Positions 53,223 to 63,053 of a stretch of 64,000 nucleotides of DNA are shown here, one piece after another. The stretch comes from Actinoplanes flavus (GTDB lineage Bacteria > Actinomycetota > Actinomycetes > Mycobacteriales > Micromonosporaceae). The stretch covers positions 186,001 to 250,000 of the forward strand of contig NZ_JAGFNS010000013.1 of NCBI RefSeq assembly GCF_017592555.1. The letters run 5' to 3'. The stretch's first letter is position 1. Each line of letters begins with the position of its first letter. Both the position numbers and the translations under genes were made by a program. Under the pieces are notes generated by a model. It did no database searches. It was given only the letters and a program-made list of their open reading frames with translations, and was not told the origin of the DNA.

Positions 53223-55304
53223 TCACTTGGCGTACGTGTAGTACTTCCAGGAGCCGTACGTGGTGGCGTTGATCTTGTCGCCGTAGGGGCTGTTGCCGTA
53301 CTCGGCGCGCACCCGGAACCGCTGACCGGCCGGGTAGTAGCCGGTGATCCAGGCCTCCGACACGCCGTACTTGTCCAGGCCGAGGGTGGCGCCCTGGAAC
53401 GCCGTCCACTTCCCGTTCTTGTAGCGCTGGATGACGAGCCGGTGGAAGCGGTTCGGGTAGGCCGTCATCGTGGTGATGAAGTGCGGGTCCTTCGTCGTAC
53501 GGACGACGTAGTAGGTCACCGACCCGATCTTCTTGGTCCGGTAGTGCCTGGTGATCTTCGTGTTGACCGCGACCTTCGTGTACGCCACCGAGGTGACGGT
53601 TCGCGGGGCGTAGCGGGCGTCACCGGCGAACCGGGCGGTCAGCGTGGTGTTGCGGGTCAGCTTGAAGCCGGCGGACACCTTGCCGGCACTGTTGACCGTG
53701 GCCCGCTTGAGCAGACGGTTGCCCTGGTCAGCCCCGTACGGGTCGGCCCAGATCTCGACCACCCGGTTCTTGTAGGTGGCGCCCAGTGTCGCGGTGAAGG
53801 TGACCGTCGTCCCGTACGCGTTGACGGTCTTGTTCTTGTCCAGAGTCAGACCGGGAGTCGTCCGGGAGACCTGGACCACCGCGGAGGCCGTCGCCGGGAG
53901 GTACTGCTCGTCGCCCTTGAACACGACGTCGTAGATGACCCTGCCACCGACGGGCGGCGTGCTGGCGAAGCGGAACTCGCCGTTGGCGTCGGTGGTCGTC
54001 ACCCCGTCGAGCGAGGGGCTGCTCGTGGTCTCCATGTCATGGCGCCACAGCGCCAGTTCCTTGCCCGCGGGCAGCGGCATGTTCGCGTTGATCGAACCGG
54101 TGATGGTCAGCGCCTGGCCCCGGGTGGCGGTGGCCGGCGCGGTCAGCCAGATAGTCGGGCGGAGCGGCTCGGGCGAGCTGGTCCCGCTGGGGCCGGGCGA
54201 GGGCGTGGAGGTGGAGGGGGAGGGGGACGCCGTCGTCGGGTCGGGCTCGACCGGGTCCGAGTCGTTCAGCGTGTAGAGCCAGTAGTTGTTCTCCGTGCCG
54301 TCGCCCTGGGCGACCGCGAAGATCCGCGAGCCGCCCGGCTCCCAGGCGAGACCGCGGCCGACCACCTCGGGCCGGTTGTAGCTGCCGGCGACCGACGGCA
54401 GCGCGAAGGTGAGTTTGGGCGTGGTGGCGCCGGGCTGGAAGACGTAGACGTCGTGGGAGCCGCCGCGGAGCGAGAGCGCCACCCGGCCGTCCGCCGCGAC
54501 CTCGACCCCGCCGAAGTGGTTCAGGCTGGTGAACGCGGCCGTCTTGGTCCCGTCCGAGATCGCGATCCGGTGGGAGCCGTTGTAGCCGGCCTGGATCAGG
54601 TCGGCGCCGTCGCCGGAGATCGCGACGTCCGAGGTGAACTCGCCGAACACCTCGGCCGCCAGCTTGAGGTCCGCGGCGCCCGACGAGACGTCGTAGACGA
54701 CGCTGTCGCCGCTGGTCGTGCTGGCGTCGGTGAGCACGACGAGGCCGGGCGCACCGGCTCCGGTGGAGATCATCGGGGTGGTGTAGAGCCCGACCCCGTC
54801 GGCGCGCGCGTCGTGCACCGCGACCGCCGAGGTCGCCAGGTCCACCGAGCCGATGGTGCCGGTGCCGACGTTTCCGCCGATGGTGGAGAACCAGAGCTTG
54901 CCGCTGATCGGGCCGACCACGTCGCGGATCGCCACGGTGTCGCCGACCGGGTAGCTGGCCGTCTCGGTCAGCGTGTCGGTCGCGATCGCGGCGATCCGGT
55001 GGCCGCCGCTGACGGCGGCGTAGAGCACGTTCGAGTCGGCGGAGAGCGCGAGCCCGTCGACGCCGGCGAGCCCGGTCACCGCGGTGGCCTCGTGACCCTG
55101 GTAGTTCGTCGAAACGATCTTCCCGGAGGTGGGGTCGCTGACGAAGACGCGGTGGTGCACGGCGTCGACCGCGATGTCACCGAACGTCGTGATGGGGAGT
55201 TTCTCGTCGGAGTCGGCGAGGGCGGTGCCGGTCGTGAGACCGAAGCCCGCCGCGGTGGCGCCGGCGAGAACCGTGGTCGCGATCGCGACCCGGGAGATAC
55301 GCAT
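53223..55304 (-). CDS. Secreted beta-propeller/Ig-like repeat protein
   Basis: 693 residues from ATG 55304. A signal peptide ends near TALA. Residues ~40-345 form NHL/YncE-like propeller repeats (GDIAVDAVHHRVFVSD, VDGLALSADSNVLYAA). A Thr/Ser/Pro linker at ~355-385 follows, then two Ig-like domains (~385-570), of the kind used in adhesins. A C-terminal domain rich in Tyr and basic residues ends in GSWKYYTYAK. The surface role is inferred; the ligand is unknown. Confidence 0.85.
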   Translation of the reverse strand: MRISRVAIATTVLAGATAAGFGLTTGTALADSDEKLPITTFGDIAVDAVHHRVFVSDPTSGKIVSTNYQGHEATAVTGLAGVDGLALSADSNVLYAAVSGGHRIAAIATDTLTETASYPVGDTVAIRDVVGPISGKLWFSTIGGNVGTGTIGSVDLATSAVAVHDARADGVGLYTTPMISTGAGAPGLVVLTDASTTSGDSVVYDVSSGAADLKLAAEVFGEFTSDVAISGDGADLIQAGYNGSHRIAISDGTKTAAFTSLNHFGGVEVAADGRVALSLRGGSHDVYVFQPGATTPKLTFALPSVAGSYNRPEVVGRGLAWEPGGSRIFAVAQGDGTENNYWLYTLNDSDPVEPDPTTASPSPSTSTPSPGPSGTSSPEPLRPTIWLTAPATATRGQALTITGSINANMPLPAGKELALWRHDMETTSSPSLDGVTTTDANGEFRFASTPPVGGRVIYDVVFKGDEQYLPATASAVVQVSRTTPGLTLDKNKTVNAYGTTVTFTATLGATYKNRVVEIWADPYGADQGNRLLKRATVNSAGKVSAGFKLTRNTTLTARFAGDARYAPRTVTSVAYTKVAVNTKITRHYRTKKIGSVTYYVVRTTKDPHFITTMTAYPNRFHRLVIQRYKNGKWTAFQGATLGLDKYGVSEAWITGYYPAGQRFRVRAEYGNSPYGDKINATTYGSWKYYTYAK

Positions 55305-55498
55305 GAGGACCCCGTGATCCATCGAGGCAGGACTGCTGGCCGAGGGATCATAGACAGAAGATCATCTCCGGCTGATCGCCTGAACGGACGATGCCGTAGC
55401 GACGTTACGCGGGGAACAGATGACCTTGGATGGGTGCGGGTAGCTGAGAGTCGGCTGGGTAAATCCGTGAGCACATCACGGAAAGTGGAGGTGCGTCC

Positions 55499-56995
55499 AT
55501 GGCGCATGATCTCGGGTCCCCGGCCCCGGCCTCCGGATCGGGAACCATCCGCAGTCTCATCCCCGCCCGCATCGACCGGCTCAGCTGGTCGCCGTTCCAC
55601 ACCAGGATCATCCTCGCCCTGGGTACGGCCTGGGTCCTCGACGGACTCGAGATCACTGTGGCCAGCGCGGTCGGTCCGGTCCTCGCCGAGCAGGAGACCC
55701 TGGCGCTGAGCTCGGCCCAGGTCGGGTTGATCGCCACCGTCTATCTGCTGGGTGAGGTGTTCGGCGCGCTCTTCTTCGGCCGTCTCTCCGATGCGATGGG
55801 CCGGCGGAACCTGTTCATCGTGACCCTCGCCGTCTACCTCGGCGGTAACGCCCTCACCGCCCTGACCTGGGGTAACGGCCCAGCGGCACTGGTCTTCCTG
55901 TATCTCACCAGGTTCATCGCGGGAGCCGGCATCGGCGGCGAGTACGCCGCGATCAACTCCGCGATCGACGAGATGATGCCGGCCAGATACCGGGGCCGGG
56001 TCGACATCGGGGTGAACGGGACCTACTGGGGTGGCGCGATCATCGGCACGCTCGGGACGTACATCCTGCTCAACAACGTGTCGCTGAACTGGGCGTGGCG
56101 GATCGCCTTCCTGATCGGCCCGGTCATCGGCCTGGCGATCTGGGGTCTGCGCCGGCACCTGCCGGAGAGCCCGCGCTGGCTGATCATGCACGGCCGGGAG
56201 GCGGAGGCCGAGGAGAACATCGCCCGGATCGAGCGGGCCGCCGAGGCGTCCGGTCAGACGCTGGCGCCGGTGGACGACACGAAGGCGATCGACATCCGGC
56301 CCAGCGAGCCGCACGGCTACCTGTCGCTGCTGCGGGTGCTGTTCAAGGTCTACCCGTCCCGGTCGACGCTGGGCGCGACCCTCATGATCACGCAGTCGTT
56401 CCTGTACAACGCGATCTTCTTCACCTACACGATGGTGCTGACCAAGTTCTACGGCGTCGACGAGAAGGCCGCCCCGCTCTACCTGGTGGCGTTCGCGCTG
56501 GGCAACCTGATCGGCCCGCTCACCATCGGGCGGCTGTTCGACACGGTGGGCCGGCGGAAGATGATCGCCGGCACCTATCTGCTGTCCGGCGCGCTGCTGG
56601 CGATCACCGCGGTCCTCTTCAACGAGGGCCTGCTGAACGCTACGACGCAGACGATCGCGTGGAGTGTCATCTTCTTCTTCGCGTCGGCGGGGGCCAGTTC
56701 GGCGTACCTCACGGTGAGCGAGATCTTCCCGCTGGAGATCCGGGCCCAGGCCATCGCGGTCTTCTTCGCCATCGCGCAGTGCTTCGGCGCGATCGGGCCG
56801 GTCTTCTACGGCGCGCTGATCGGCGAGGGCGACGACCCGAACAGGCTGTTCATCGGTTTCCTGATCGGCGCCGCGGTGATGGCGGTCGGCGGCGTCGTGG
56901 AGGCGGTCATCGGCATCGACGCCGAGGGCAAGTCGCTGGAGGACGTGGCGACGCCGCTGTCCGCCGTCACCACGCGGCCCCGGGCGACCGGCTGA
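55499..56995 (+). CDS. MFS transporter (sugar/aromatic-acid type)
   Basis: 498 residues, 12 predicted membrane helices. The loop-2 motif is GRLSDAMGRRNLF, and the repeat in the second half is GRLFDTVGRRKMI. DGLEITVASAVGPVL in helix 1 and RFIAGAGIGGEYAA in helix 4 resemble the metabolite:H+ symporter group. GGAGG lies upstream of ATG 55499. Substrate unknown. Confidence 0.9.
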   Translation: MAHDLGSPAPASGSGTIRSLIPARIDRLSWSPFHTRIILALGTAWVLDGLEITVASAVGPVLAEQETLALSSAQVGLIATVYLLGEVFGALFFGRLSDAMGRRNLFIVTLAVYLGGNALTALTWGNGPAALVFLYLTRFIAGAGIGGEYAAINSAIDEMMPARYRGRVDIGVNGTYWGGAIIGTLGTYILLNNVSLNWAWRIAFLIGPVIGLAIWGLRRHLPESPRWLIMHGREAEAEENIARIERAAEASGQTLAPVDDTKAIDIRPSEPHGYLSLLRVLFKVYPSRSTLGATLMITQSFLYNAIFFTYTMVLTKFYGVDEKAAPLYLVAFALGNLIGPLTIGRLFDTVGRRKMIAGTYLLSGALLAITAVLFNEGLLNATTQTIAWSVIFFFASAGASSAYLTVSEIFPLEIRAQAIAVFFAIAQCFGAIGPVFYGALIGEGDDPNRLFIGFLIGAAVMAVGGVVEAVIGIDAEGKSLEDVATPLSAVTTRPRATG

Positions 56996-56996
56996 T

Positions 56997-57641
56997 TCAC
57001 ACCAGGCCGGCGCTGCCCGCCAGCGCGGCCGCCTCGGTACGGCTGGACACCCGCAGTTTCCGCAGCAGTGCCGCGGTCAGGCGTTTCACCGTGCGTTCGG
57101 AGACGTGCAGGAGCCCCGCGATCTCGATGGTCGACGAACCGGTGGCGATCATCCGGAGCAGCCGCCGGTCGTCGTCGTCGAGCTGGACGGCGGCCGGCAG
57201 CGTGCCGGCCGGGCGGCTGCGCTCGACGAGCACGCTCAGCAGCGGTGCGGGCAGCAGCGCCCAGCCCGCCAGCGCGGCCATCAGTGGCTGGGTCAGTTCG
57301 GCGGCCTCGCCGGTCTTCGGCAGGAAGCCGGCCGCGCCGGCCCGCAGCGCCTCGAGCGCCTGTTCCGGATCATCGCCGCGGGACATGGCGAGCACCCGGG
57401 CCCGGGGAGCGGCCGCGCGGACGGCCGTGATCGCCTGGACGCCACCGGGTGCCGGCATGTGCAGGTCGACGAGAACCAGATCGGGCGCGGCGTCGCGGAC
57501 CACACCGGCCGCCTGCGCCCCGTCCCCGGCGGTGGCCACCACCGTGGCCCGGCCGCCGCTCACCTCAGGAAGCAACTGCTCCAGGCCGCGTACGAACGCG
57601 GCGTGATCGTCCACGACTGCTACCCGGATCCCGTTCTGCAT
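56997..57641 (-). CDS. Orphan NarL/LuxR-type response regulator
   Basis: 214 residues. The receiver has VVDDHAAFVRG, LVLVDLHMP (phosphoacceptor near 54) and FLPKTGEAAEL. The output domain is LuxR-type HTH: LLRMIATGSSTIEIAGLLHVSERTVKRLTAALLRKL. No kinase gene is adjacent. Its stop lies one base from that of the convergent MFS gene. Confidence 0.92.
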   Translation of the reverse strand: MQNGIRVAVVDDHAAFVRGLEQLLPEVSGGRATVVATAGDGAQAAGVVRDAAPDLVLVDLHMPAPGGVQAITAVRAAAPRARVLAMSRGDDPEQALEALRAGAAGFLPKTGEAAELTQPLMAALAGWALLPAPLLSVLVERSRPAGTLPAAVQLDDDDRRLLRMIATGSSTIEIAGLLHVSERTVKRLTAALLRKLRVSSRTEAAALAGSAGLV

Positions 57642-57698
57642 GACGCACGGGATGCCCCTCCTGGGCCAAGCTATACATCCGATCCGGCTCGGACCGTG

Positions 57699-58598
57699 TC
57701 AGCGCGGGTGCGCCGCCGTGAACGCCGCGACGTATTCGTCCAGCCGCCGCTCCGGGCGCCAGCCCAGGCCGGTCGCCTTGGTGATGTCGGCCTGGCCCCG
57801 GACCCGCTCGCCGCGCCGCTCCGCGATCAGCGTGAACTCGGTGCCGAACATCTCGGCGACCTTGGCCAGCGGCCACTCGACGCCGGTGCCGAGCAGGTAG
57901 CCGTCACCGGAGCCGCTGCGGGCCACCAGCACCAGGCCGCGGACGATGTCGTCGATGTGGGTGAAGTCGCGGGTCTGGGTGCCCGGGGCGACGACGGTCA
58001 GCGGCTCGCCGGCCAGGTACTGGCGCTCGAATATGCCGATCACCGTGGCGTACTTGCCGTGGGTGATCTGGCCGGGACCGTAGACGTTGTAGAAGTAGGC
58101 GATCGCGTAGTCCAGGCCGAACCAGTTCGAGTAGTTCTTGATGTACTCGATGTTCTTGGCCTTGGTCCACGCGTACGGGTTGAGGTTCTCGTCCTCCCCG
58201 TCGTTGCCGAACTTGGAACTGGACCCGGCGTAGATCAGCTTCGCGCCGTGCCCGGCCGTGAACTTGACCACCTCCTTGGTGCCGAGGAGGTTGAAGTCCC
58301 AGGTCAGGTCGTGGTCGTCGAAGGACTGCGGGATGCGCGAGTACTCGCCGAGGTGGAAGACCAGCTCGGGCGCCGGGAGGCCACGGTCGGCCCAGATCTT
58401 GGCGATGTCCGCGGTCGACCCGTCGACGTAGGTGACCCGGGGGTCGTTGACGTGGTTCTCCGGGGTGCCGGTGAAGTAGTTGTCCAGCGAGATCACCACG
58501 GCGTCGGGGAAGTCGTTCAGCAGCGACCTGATCAAGGAGCTACCGACGAATCCGGCGCCACCGGTGACCAACAGGGTTCGGCTCAACGTGTTTCCCAT
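57699..58598 (-). CDS. NAD-dependent epimerase/dehydratase (extended SDR)
   Basis: 299 residues. TGGAGFVGSSL binds NAD; the catalytic Ser lies in YAGSSSKFG and the Tyr-x-x-x-Lys pair in NPYAWTKAKN near 145. YFYNVYGPGQ follows, as in UDP-glucose 4-epimerase and related nucleotide-sugar enzymes. Exact substrate unknown. It may supply sugars for cell surface polymers. The LuxR regulator start lies 57 bp downstream. Confidence 0.9.
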   Translation of the reverse strand: MGNTLSRTLLVTGGAGFVGSSLIRSLLNDFPDAVVISLDNYFTGTPENHVNDPRVTYVDGSTADIAKIWADRGLPAPELVFHLGEYSRIPQSFDDHDLTWDFNLLGTKEVVKFTAGHGAKLIYAGSSSKFGNDGEDENLNPYAWTKAKNIEYIKNYSNWFGLDYAIAYFYNVYGPGQITHGKYATVIGIFERQYLAGEPLTVVAPGTQTRDFTHIDDIVRGLVLVARSGSGDGYLLGTGVEWPLAKVAEMFGTEFTLIAERRGERVRGQADITKATGLGWRPERRLDEYVAAFTAAHPR

Positions 58599-58725
58599 CT
58601 TCCGGTCCGCGCAGCGCCGACCAGGCTACCCAAGCCCTCCCCCGGGAAACCAACTGCTCAGCCCGTCATTACCCGGCGCGGCCGTGACGACACTCTGTGG
58701 TCGTCGCGGCCGTGACGGGTGATGA

Positions 58726-60687
58726 TCACCAGCGCGAAGGTGCCGGCGGCGCGACCACCGGCGGACGGTCGTCGCAGGTGATGACATTCGGGACGTACGG
58801 CCCCAGCCATCCGCCGTCGTTGCCGCCGAGGTCGGTGAGGCCGAACTCGGAGCCCTCCGGGGTGAACCAGAACCGGCCGCAGTTGTTCACCCCGACCGCC
58901 CCGACGTTGCGGGCGTCCACGTTCTCGAACGAGGCCGATCCGCCGGCGCGGGCACTGAGCACGCTGGTGCCGGTGCCGTCGACCCGGATGTCCCGGAACG
59001 TCACGCCGTCGATCGAGTAGAGGTCCTTCACGCCCCACTCGGCGACCAGCATGATCGCGTTGTACGTGCTGTCCAGGAAGTGGTCACCGGTCACCTGGAC
59101 GTCCGCGCCGATGCTGCCCTCCAGCGCGTACATCCAGATCGCGCCGAGACCGATCCGCCAGTTCAGCTCGTACGTCCCGGCCCGCACCGTGGTGTTGTCG
59201 GTGAACCGCAGGTGCCCGGTGAACGGCACGGCCCCGAACCGGGTCCCGGCGTGCAGGGCGCTGCCCTCGCGTACCGGGTCGGCGATCAGGTTGTTCGACA
59301 CGGTGGTGTCGTGGCCGCCGTAGATCGCGATGCCGTTGGCCAGGGTCGGCGACTGGACGGTGTTGTGATCGAAGACGTTGCCGGAGCCGGCGGTCTTCTC
59401 CGACCACATGGCCAGCGCGTCGTCGCCGGTGTTGCGGACGAAGTTGCCGCGCACCACCGAGTCCACCACCCCGGTGTGGAAGTTCAGGCCGTCCGCGATC
59501 TGGTCGACGATGACGTTGTTCGTGACGTGCGTGTTCGACATGGGACCGTCGAACCACAGGCCGACCTTGGTGTGCTGGATGTGGAGCCCGTCCACGGTGG
59601 AGTCGCTCATCGCGCCGCCGATGCCGTTGACCTGGTCGGTGTCGATCCGCTCGCGGACGTCGCCCTGGATCGCGAACCCGGACAGGTGCACGTTGCGGCT
59701 GCCGCCGTCGGCCGCGTCCCGGCCGTAGAACCCGGCGCCGGTGTGCACCGAGCCGTCCGGAGCGGGCTCGGCGAGGGCGACCTCCCGGCCCTTGATGATC
59801 GTGTACCAGTTGCCGGCCCCGGTGATCGTCACGTCGTCGACCAGGATGTGCCGGTTCACCTGGAAGACGCCGGGCGGCAGGTAGACCGCGCGGTGGGTCC
59901 GCTTGGCGTGCGCGATCGCCTTCTCGATGGCCGGCGCGGCGTCCCGCCGGCCGGTCGGGTCGGCGCCGAAGAACAGGACGTTGACGCCGGAGAGGTCGAC
60001 CTTCGGGGCGCCGACCAGCTCGGAGTCGAGCAGGTCGATGGTGGTCGGCACGTCGCGTGCGGTGAGCCGGACCCGGTCACCGGCCCGGTACGTGTGCCCG
60101 AGCAGGAGCCGCTGCTCGTCGTAGAAGTGGGCCGGCCGGAACGGCTTGGTGATCACCGGTTTCGGCTCGGTGGCGGCCGGCACACAGGCGCACTCGGTGA
60201 TCCACCAGTCCGGGTGCAGCAGGTCGGCCCGGGGGTCGCCGGTGAACGGGTACTGGTTGTAGAGCCACGAGTACTGCGAGGTCAGCGTCATGGTCCGGGT
60301 GCCGTGCCGGGTGGTCACCGACAGCGGCGCGGTGATCCCGCCGCCCTCCGGCGCGTCCGGGATGCTGTAGCGGACGGTGATCGCGTTGGCGGTCCGGGGC
60401 AGCGTGAACTCCACCCACTCGCCCGGGTCGAGGGTGACGGCGGACCGGCCGGACGCCTCGGCGGGCAACGTGTAGGCGGTCCGGTCCGGGCCGATGACGG
60501 TGCCGTTGGTGGCGGCCTTCTCGGCCTCCTGCTCCAGGAAGGGAACGTTCGCGACGCGGCCGGCGACCAGCGCGGGGTCGAGGGCGGCCCGGGTGACCGC
60601 GGTGGGTGCGGGGGCGGCCGCGGCCGGCGCGACGAGACCGGCCGCGCCGGTCACTATGCCGAGGACAAGGGCGGACCACTGGGACAT
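58726..60687 (-). CDS. Secreted GH87-like beta-helix glycanase (alpha-1,3-glucanase/mycodextranase type)
   Basis: 653 residues. A signal peptide precedes an N-terminal CBM-like/beta-sandwich region (~35-215) with NGTVIGPDRTAYTLPAEASGR and EWVEFTLPRTANAI. The right-handed beta-helix region follows (~215-620) with FFGADPTGRRDAAPAIEKAI, PPGVFQVNRHI and NFVRNTGDDALAMWSE. The order resembles the GH87 alpha-1,3-glucanases and mycodextranases of Streptomyces-like bacteria. The substrate is inferred, not certain. ATG 60687 has GGAG six bases upstream; ATG 60699 has none. Confidence 0.78.
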   Translation of the reverse strand: MSQWSALVLGIVTGAAGLVAPAAAAPAPTAVTRAALDPALVAGRVANVPFLEQEAEKAATNGTVIGPDRTAYTLPAEASGRSAVTLDPGEWVEFTLPRTANAITVRYSIPDAPEGGGITAPLSVTTRHGTRTMTLTSQYSWLYNQYPFTGDPRADLLHPDWWITECACVPAATEPKPVITKPFRPAHFYDEQRLLLGHTYRAGDRVRLTARDVPTTIDLLDSELVGAPKVDLSGVNVLFFGADPTGRRDAAPAIEKAIAHAKRTHRAVYLPPGVFQVNRHILVDDVTITGAGNWYTIIKGREVALAEPAPDGSVHTGAGFYGRDAADGGSRNVHLSGFAIQGDVRERIDTDQVNGIGGAMSDSTVDGLHIQHTKVGLWFDGPMSNTHVTNNVIVDQIADGLNFHTGVVDSVVRGNFVRNTGDDALAMWSEKTAGSGNVFDHNTVQSPTLANGIAIYGGHDTTVSNNLIADPVREGSALHAGTRFGAVPFTGHLRFTDNTTVRAGTYELNWRIGLGAIWMYALEGSIGADVQVTGDHFLDSTYNAIMLVAEWGVKDLYSIDGVTFRDIRVDGTGTSVLSARAGGSASFENVDARNVGAVGVNNCGRFWFTPEGSEFGLTDLGGNDGGWLGPYVPNVITCDDRPPVVAPPAPSRW

Positions 60688-60879
60688 CGATGGCTCCATG
60701 GGAGAGACGGTGAGCCGACGATAGATGTCCGGTGATCTAACTCACAAGAGTCAGTCGTTGAATTTCGTTTTTCTGCTCGCTTATTGCAACGAACCGCAAA
60801 TTCACGGCGGGTACGGTGCCGTCCGAACTCTGACCATCTGGTGTGATCTTGCGAGGCGGGCGTTAAGGTGGTTCACGAC

Positions 60880-60961
60880 CCCGCCGAGAGGCGCTGCAAC
60901 GGATGTCCGACTCGGGCTCCGCCACGCTCGGTGTGGGAGAAGATGACGCAAGGGCGCCTCC
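60880..60961 (+). ncRNA. SAH (S-adenosylhomocysteine) riboswitch
   Basis: GAGGCGCTGCAACGG at 60888-60902 matches the conserved core of this class. GAGGCGC (60888-60894) pairs with GCGCCTC (60954-60960) to form P1. CCGAG (60884-60888) can pair with CTCGG (60927-60931) as the pseudoknot. It lies directly upstream of the S-adenosylhomocysteine hydrolase gene, the standard target. P1 includes part of CCTCC (60957-60961), which could otherwise pair with the GGAGG ribosome binding site at 60968-60972, so SAH binding should free the site and increase enzyme synthesis. Identification is from recalled consensus. Confidence 0.85.
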
Positions 60962-60963
60962 TG

Positions 60964-60983
60964 AGAGGGAGGAGCCCTCTTTT
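60964..60983 (+). promoter_or_regulatory. Short hairpin over the ahcY ribosome binding site
   Basis: AGAGGG (60964-60969) pairs with CCCTCT (60975-60980); the AGGAG ribosome binding site is in the loop and TTT follows. It may be a weak intrinsic terminator or a structure presenting the site; it competes with the CCTCC-GGAGG pairing. Confidence 0.5.
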
Positions 60984-60984
60984 C

Positions 60985-62445
<1,461 letters not shown>

Positions 62446-62452
62446 CACACCG

Positions 62453-62490
62453 GGGGTGATCGTCGCGCGAAGCGGCGATCACCCCTTTTT
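62453..62490 (+). terminator. Intrinsic terminator of ahcY
   Basis: Ten-base perfect stem (GGGGTGATCG with CGATCACCCC) closed by a ~13-base GC-rich loop, followed by TTTTT at 62486-62490, eight bases after the stop. Confidence 0.9.
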
Positions 62491-62497
62491 GCCCAAA

Positions 62498-62503
62498 TAT
62501 GCT
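62498..62503 (+). promoter_or_regulatory. Candidate -10 element of a leaderless DUF4142 mRNA
   Basis: TATGCT lies six bases before the ATG at 62510 and no ribosome binding site is visible, as expected for a leaderless transcript starting at or next to the ATG. The -35 region overlaps the end of the ahcY terminator. Confidence 0.45.
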
Positions 62504-62509
62504 GTGATC

Positions 62510-63049
62510 ATGATGATTCGTCGCATGATCACCGTACTGGCGGCCACCGTTCTGGCCGCTCTGCCGGTCACCGCCGCGACCGCGGCCCCGGCCCGCCCCG
62601 TCAGCCCGGAGGCGGACTTCCTGATCGCCGTCCACCAGGGCAACCTGGCCCAGATCACGGCCGGGCGGCTGGCCGCCCGCAAGGGCGCGGAGGATTCCGT
62701 CCGCAAACTGGGCAAACGCTTCGTGGCGTACCACCGCAAGCTGGACGCGCAGGTACGCGCGGCCGCCGAGGCGCTGCACGTCCGGCTGCCCGCCGAGCCC
62801 AACTCGGAACAGCTCACTCTCAACGAGCAGTACCAGACCGCGTCCGGGCGGGCGTTCGACGCGCTCTTCGTGAGCACCCAGATCTCGGCGTACGAGCGGG
62901 CCGCCAAACTCGCCAGGATCGTGCTCCGGACGGCCACCGACCCGGTGGTGCGGAAGATCGTCGTGACCGCCGTCCCCGCCATCGAGAAGAATCGTGACGC
63001 TTTGACCGCGGCCCGAAACCAGATCGCCCTGGAGCAGCCGCGACAATGA
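62510..63049 (+). CDS. Secreted DUF4142 protein
   Basis: 179 residues from ATG 62510; ATGs at 62513 and 62525 are also in frame. Signal peptide MITVLAATVLAALPVTAATAAPA. The mature part is a helical, ferritin-like DUF4142 domain with DFLIAVHQGNLAQITAGRLA and AYERAAKLARIVL. Function of the family is unknown. It precedes the antiporter gene with a 4-base gap, so cotranscription is likely. Confidence 0.82.
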   Translation: MMIRRMITVLAATVLAALPVTAATAAPARPVSPEADFLIAVHQGNLAQITAGRLAARKGAEDSVRKLGKRFVAYHRKLDAQVRAAAEALHVRLPAEPNSEQLTLNEQYQTASGRAFDALFVSTQISAYERAAKLARIVLRTATDPVVRKIVVTAVPAIEKNRDALTAARNQIALEQPRQ

Positions 63050-63053
63050 TCGA

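Noticed and set aside
60868..60984. N-terminal extension of S-adenosylhomocysteine hydrolase
   Set aside because: The extra 39 codons are the SAH riboswitch read as protein; the family N-terminus begins at 60985.
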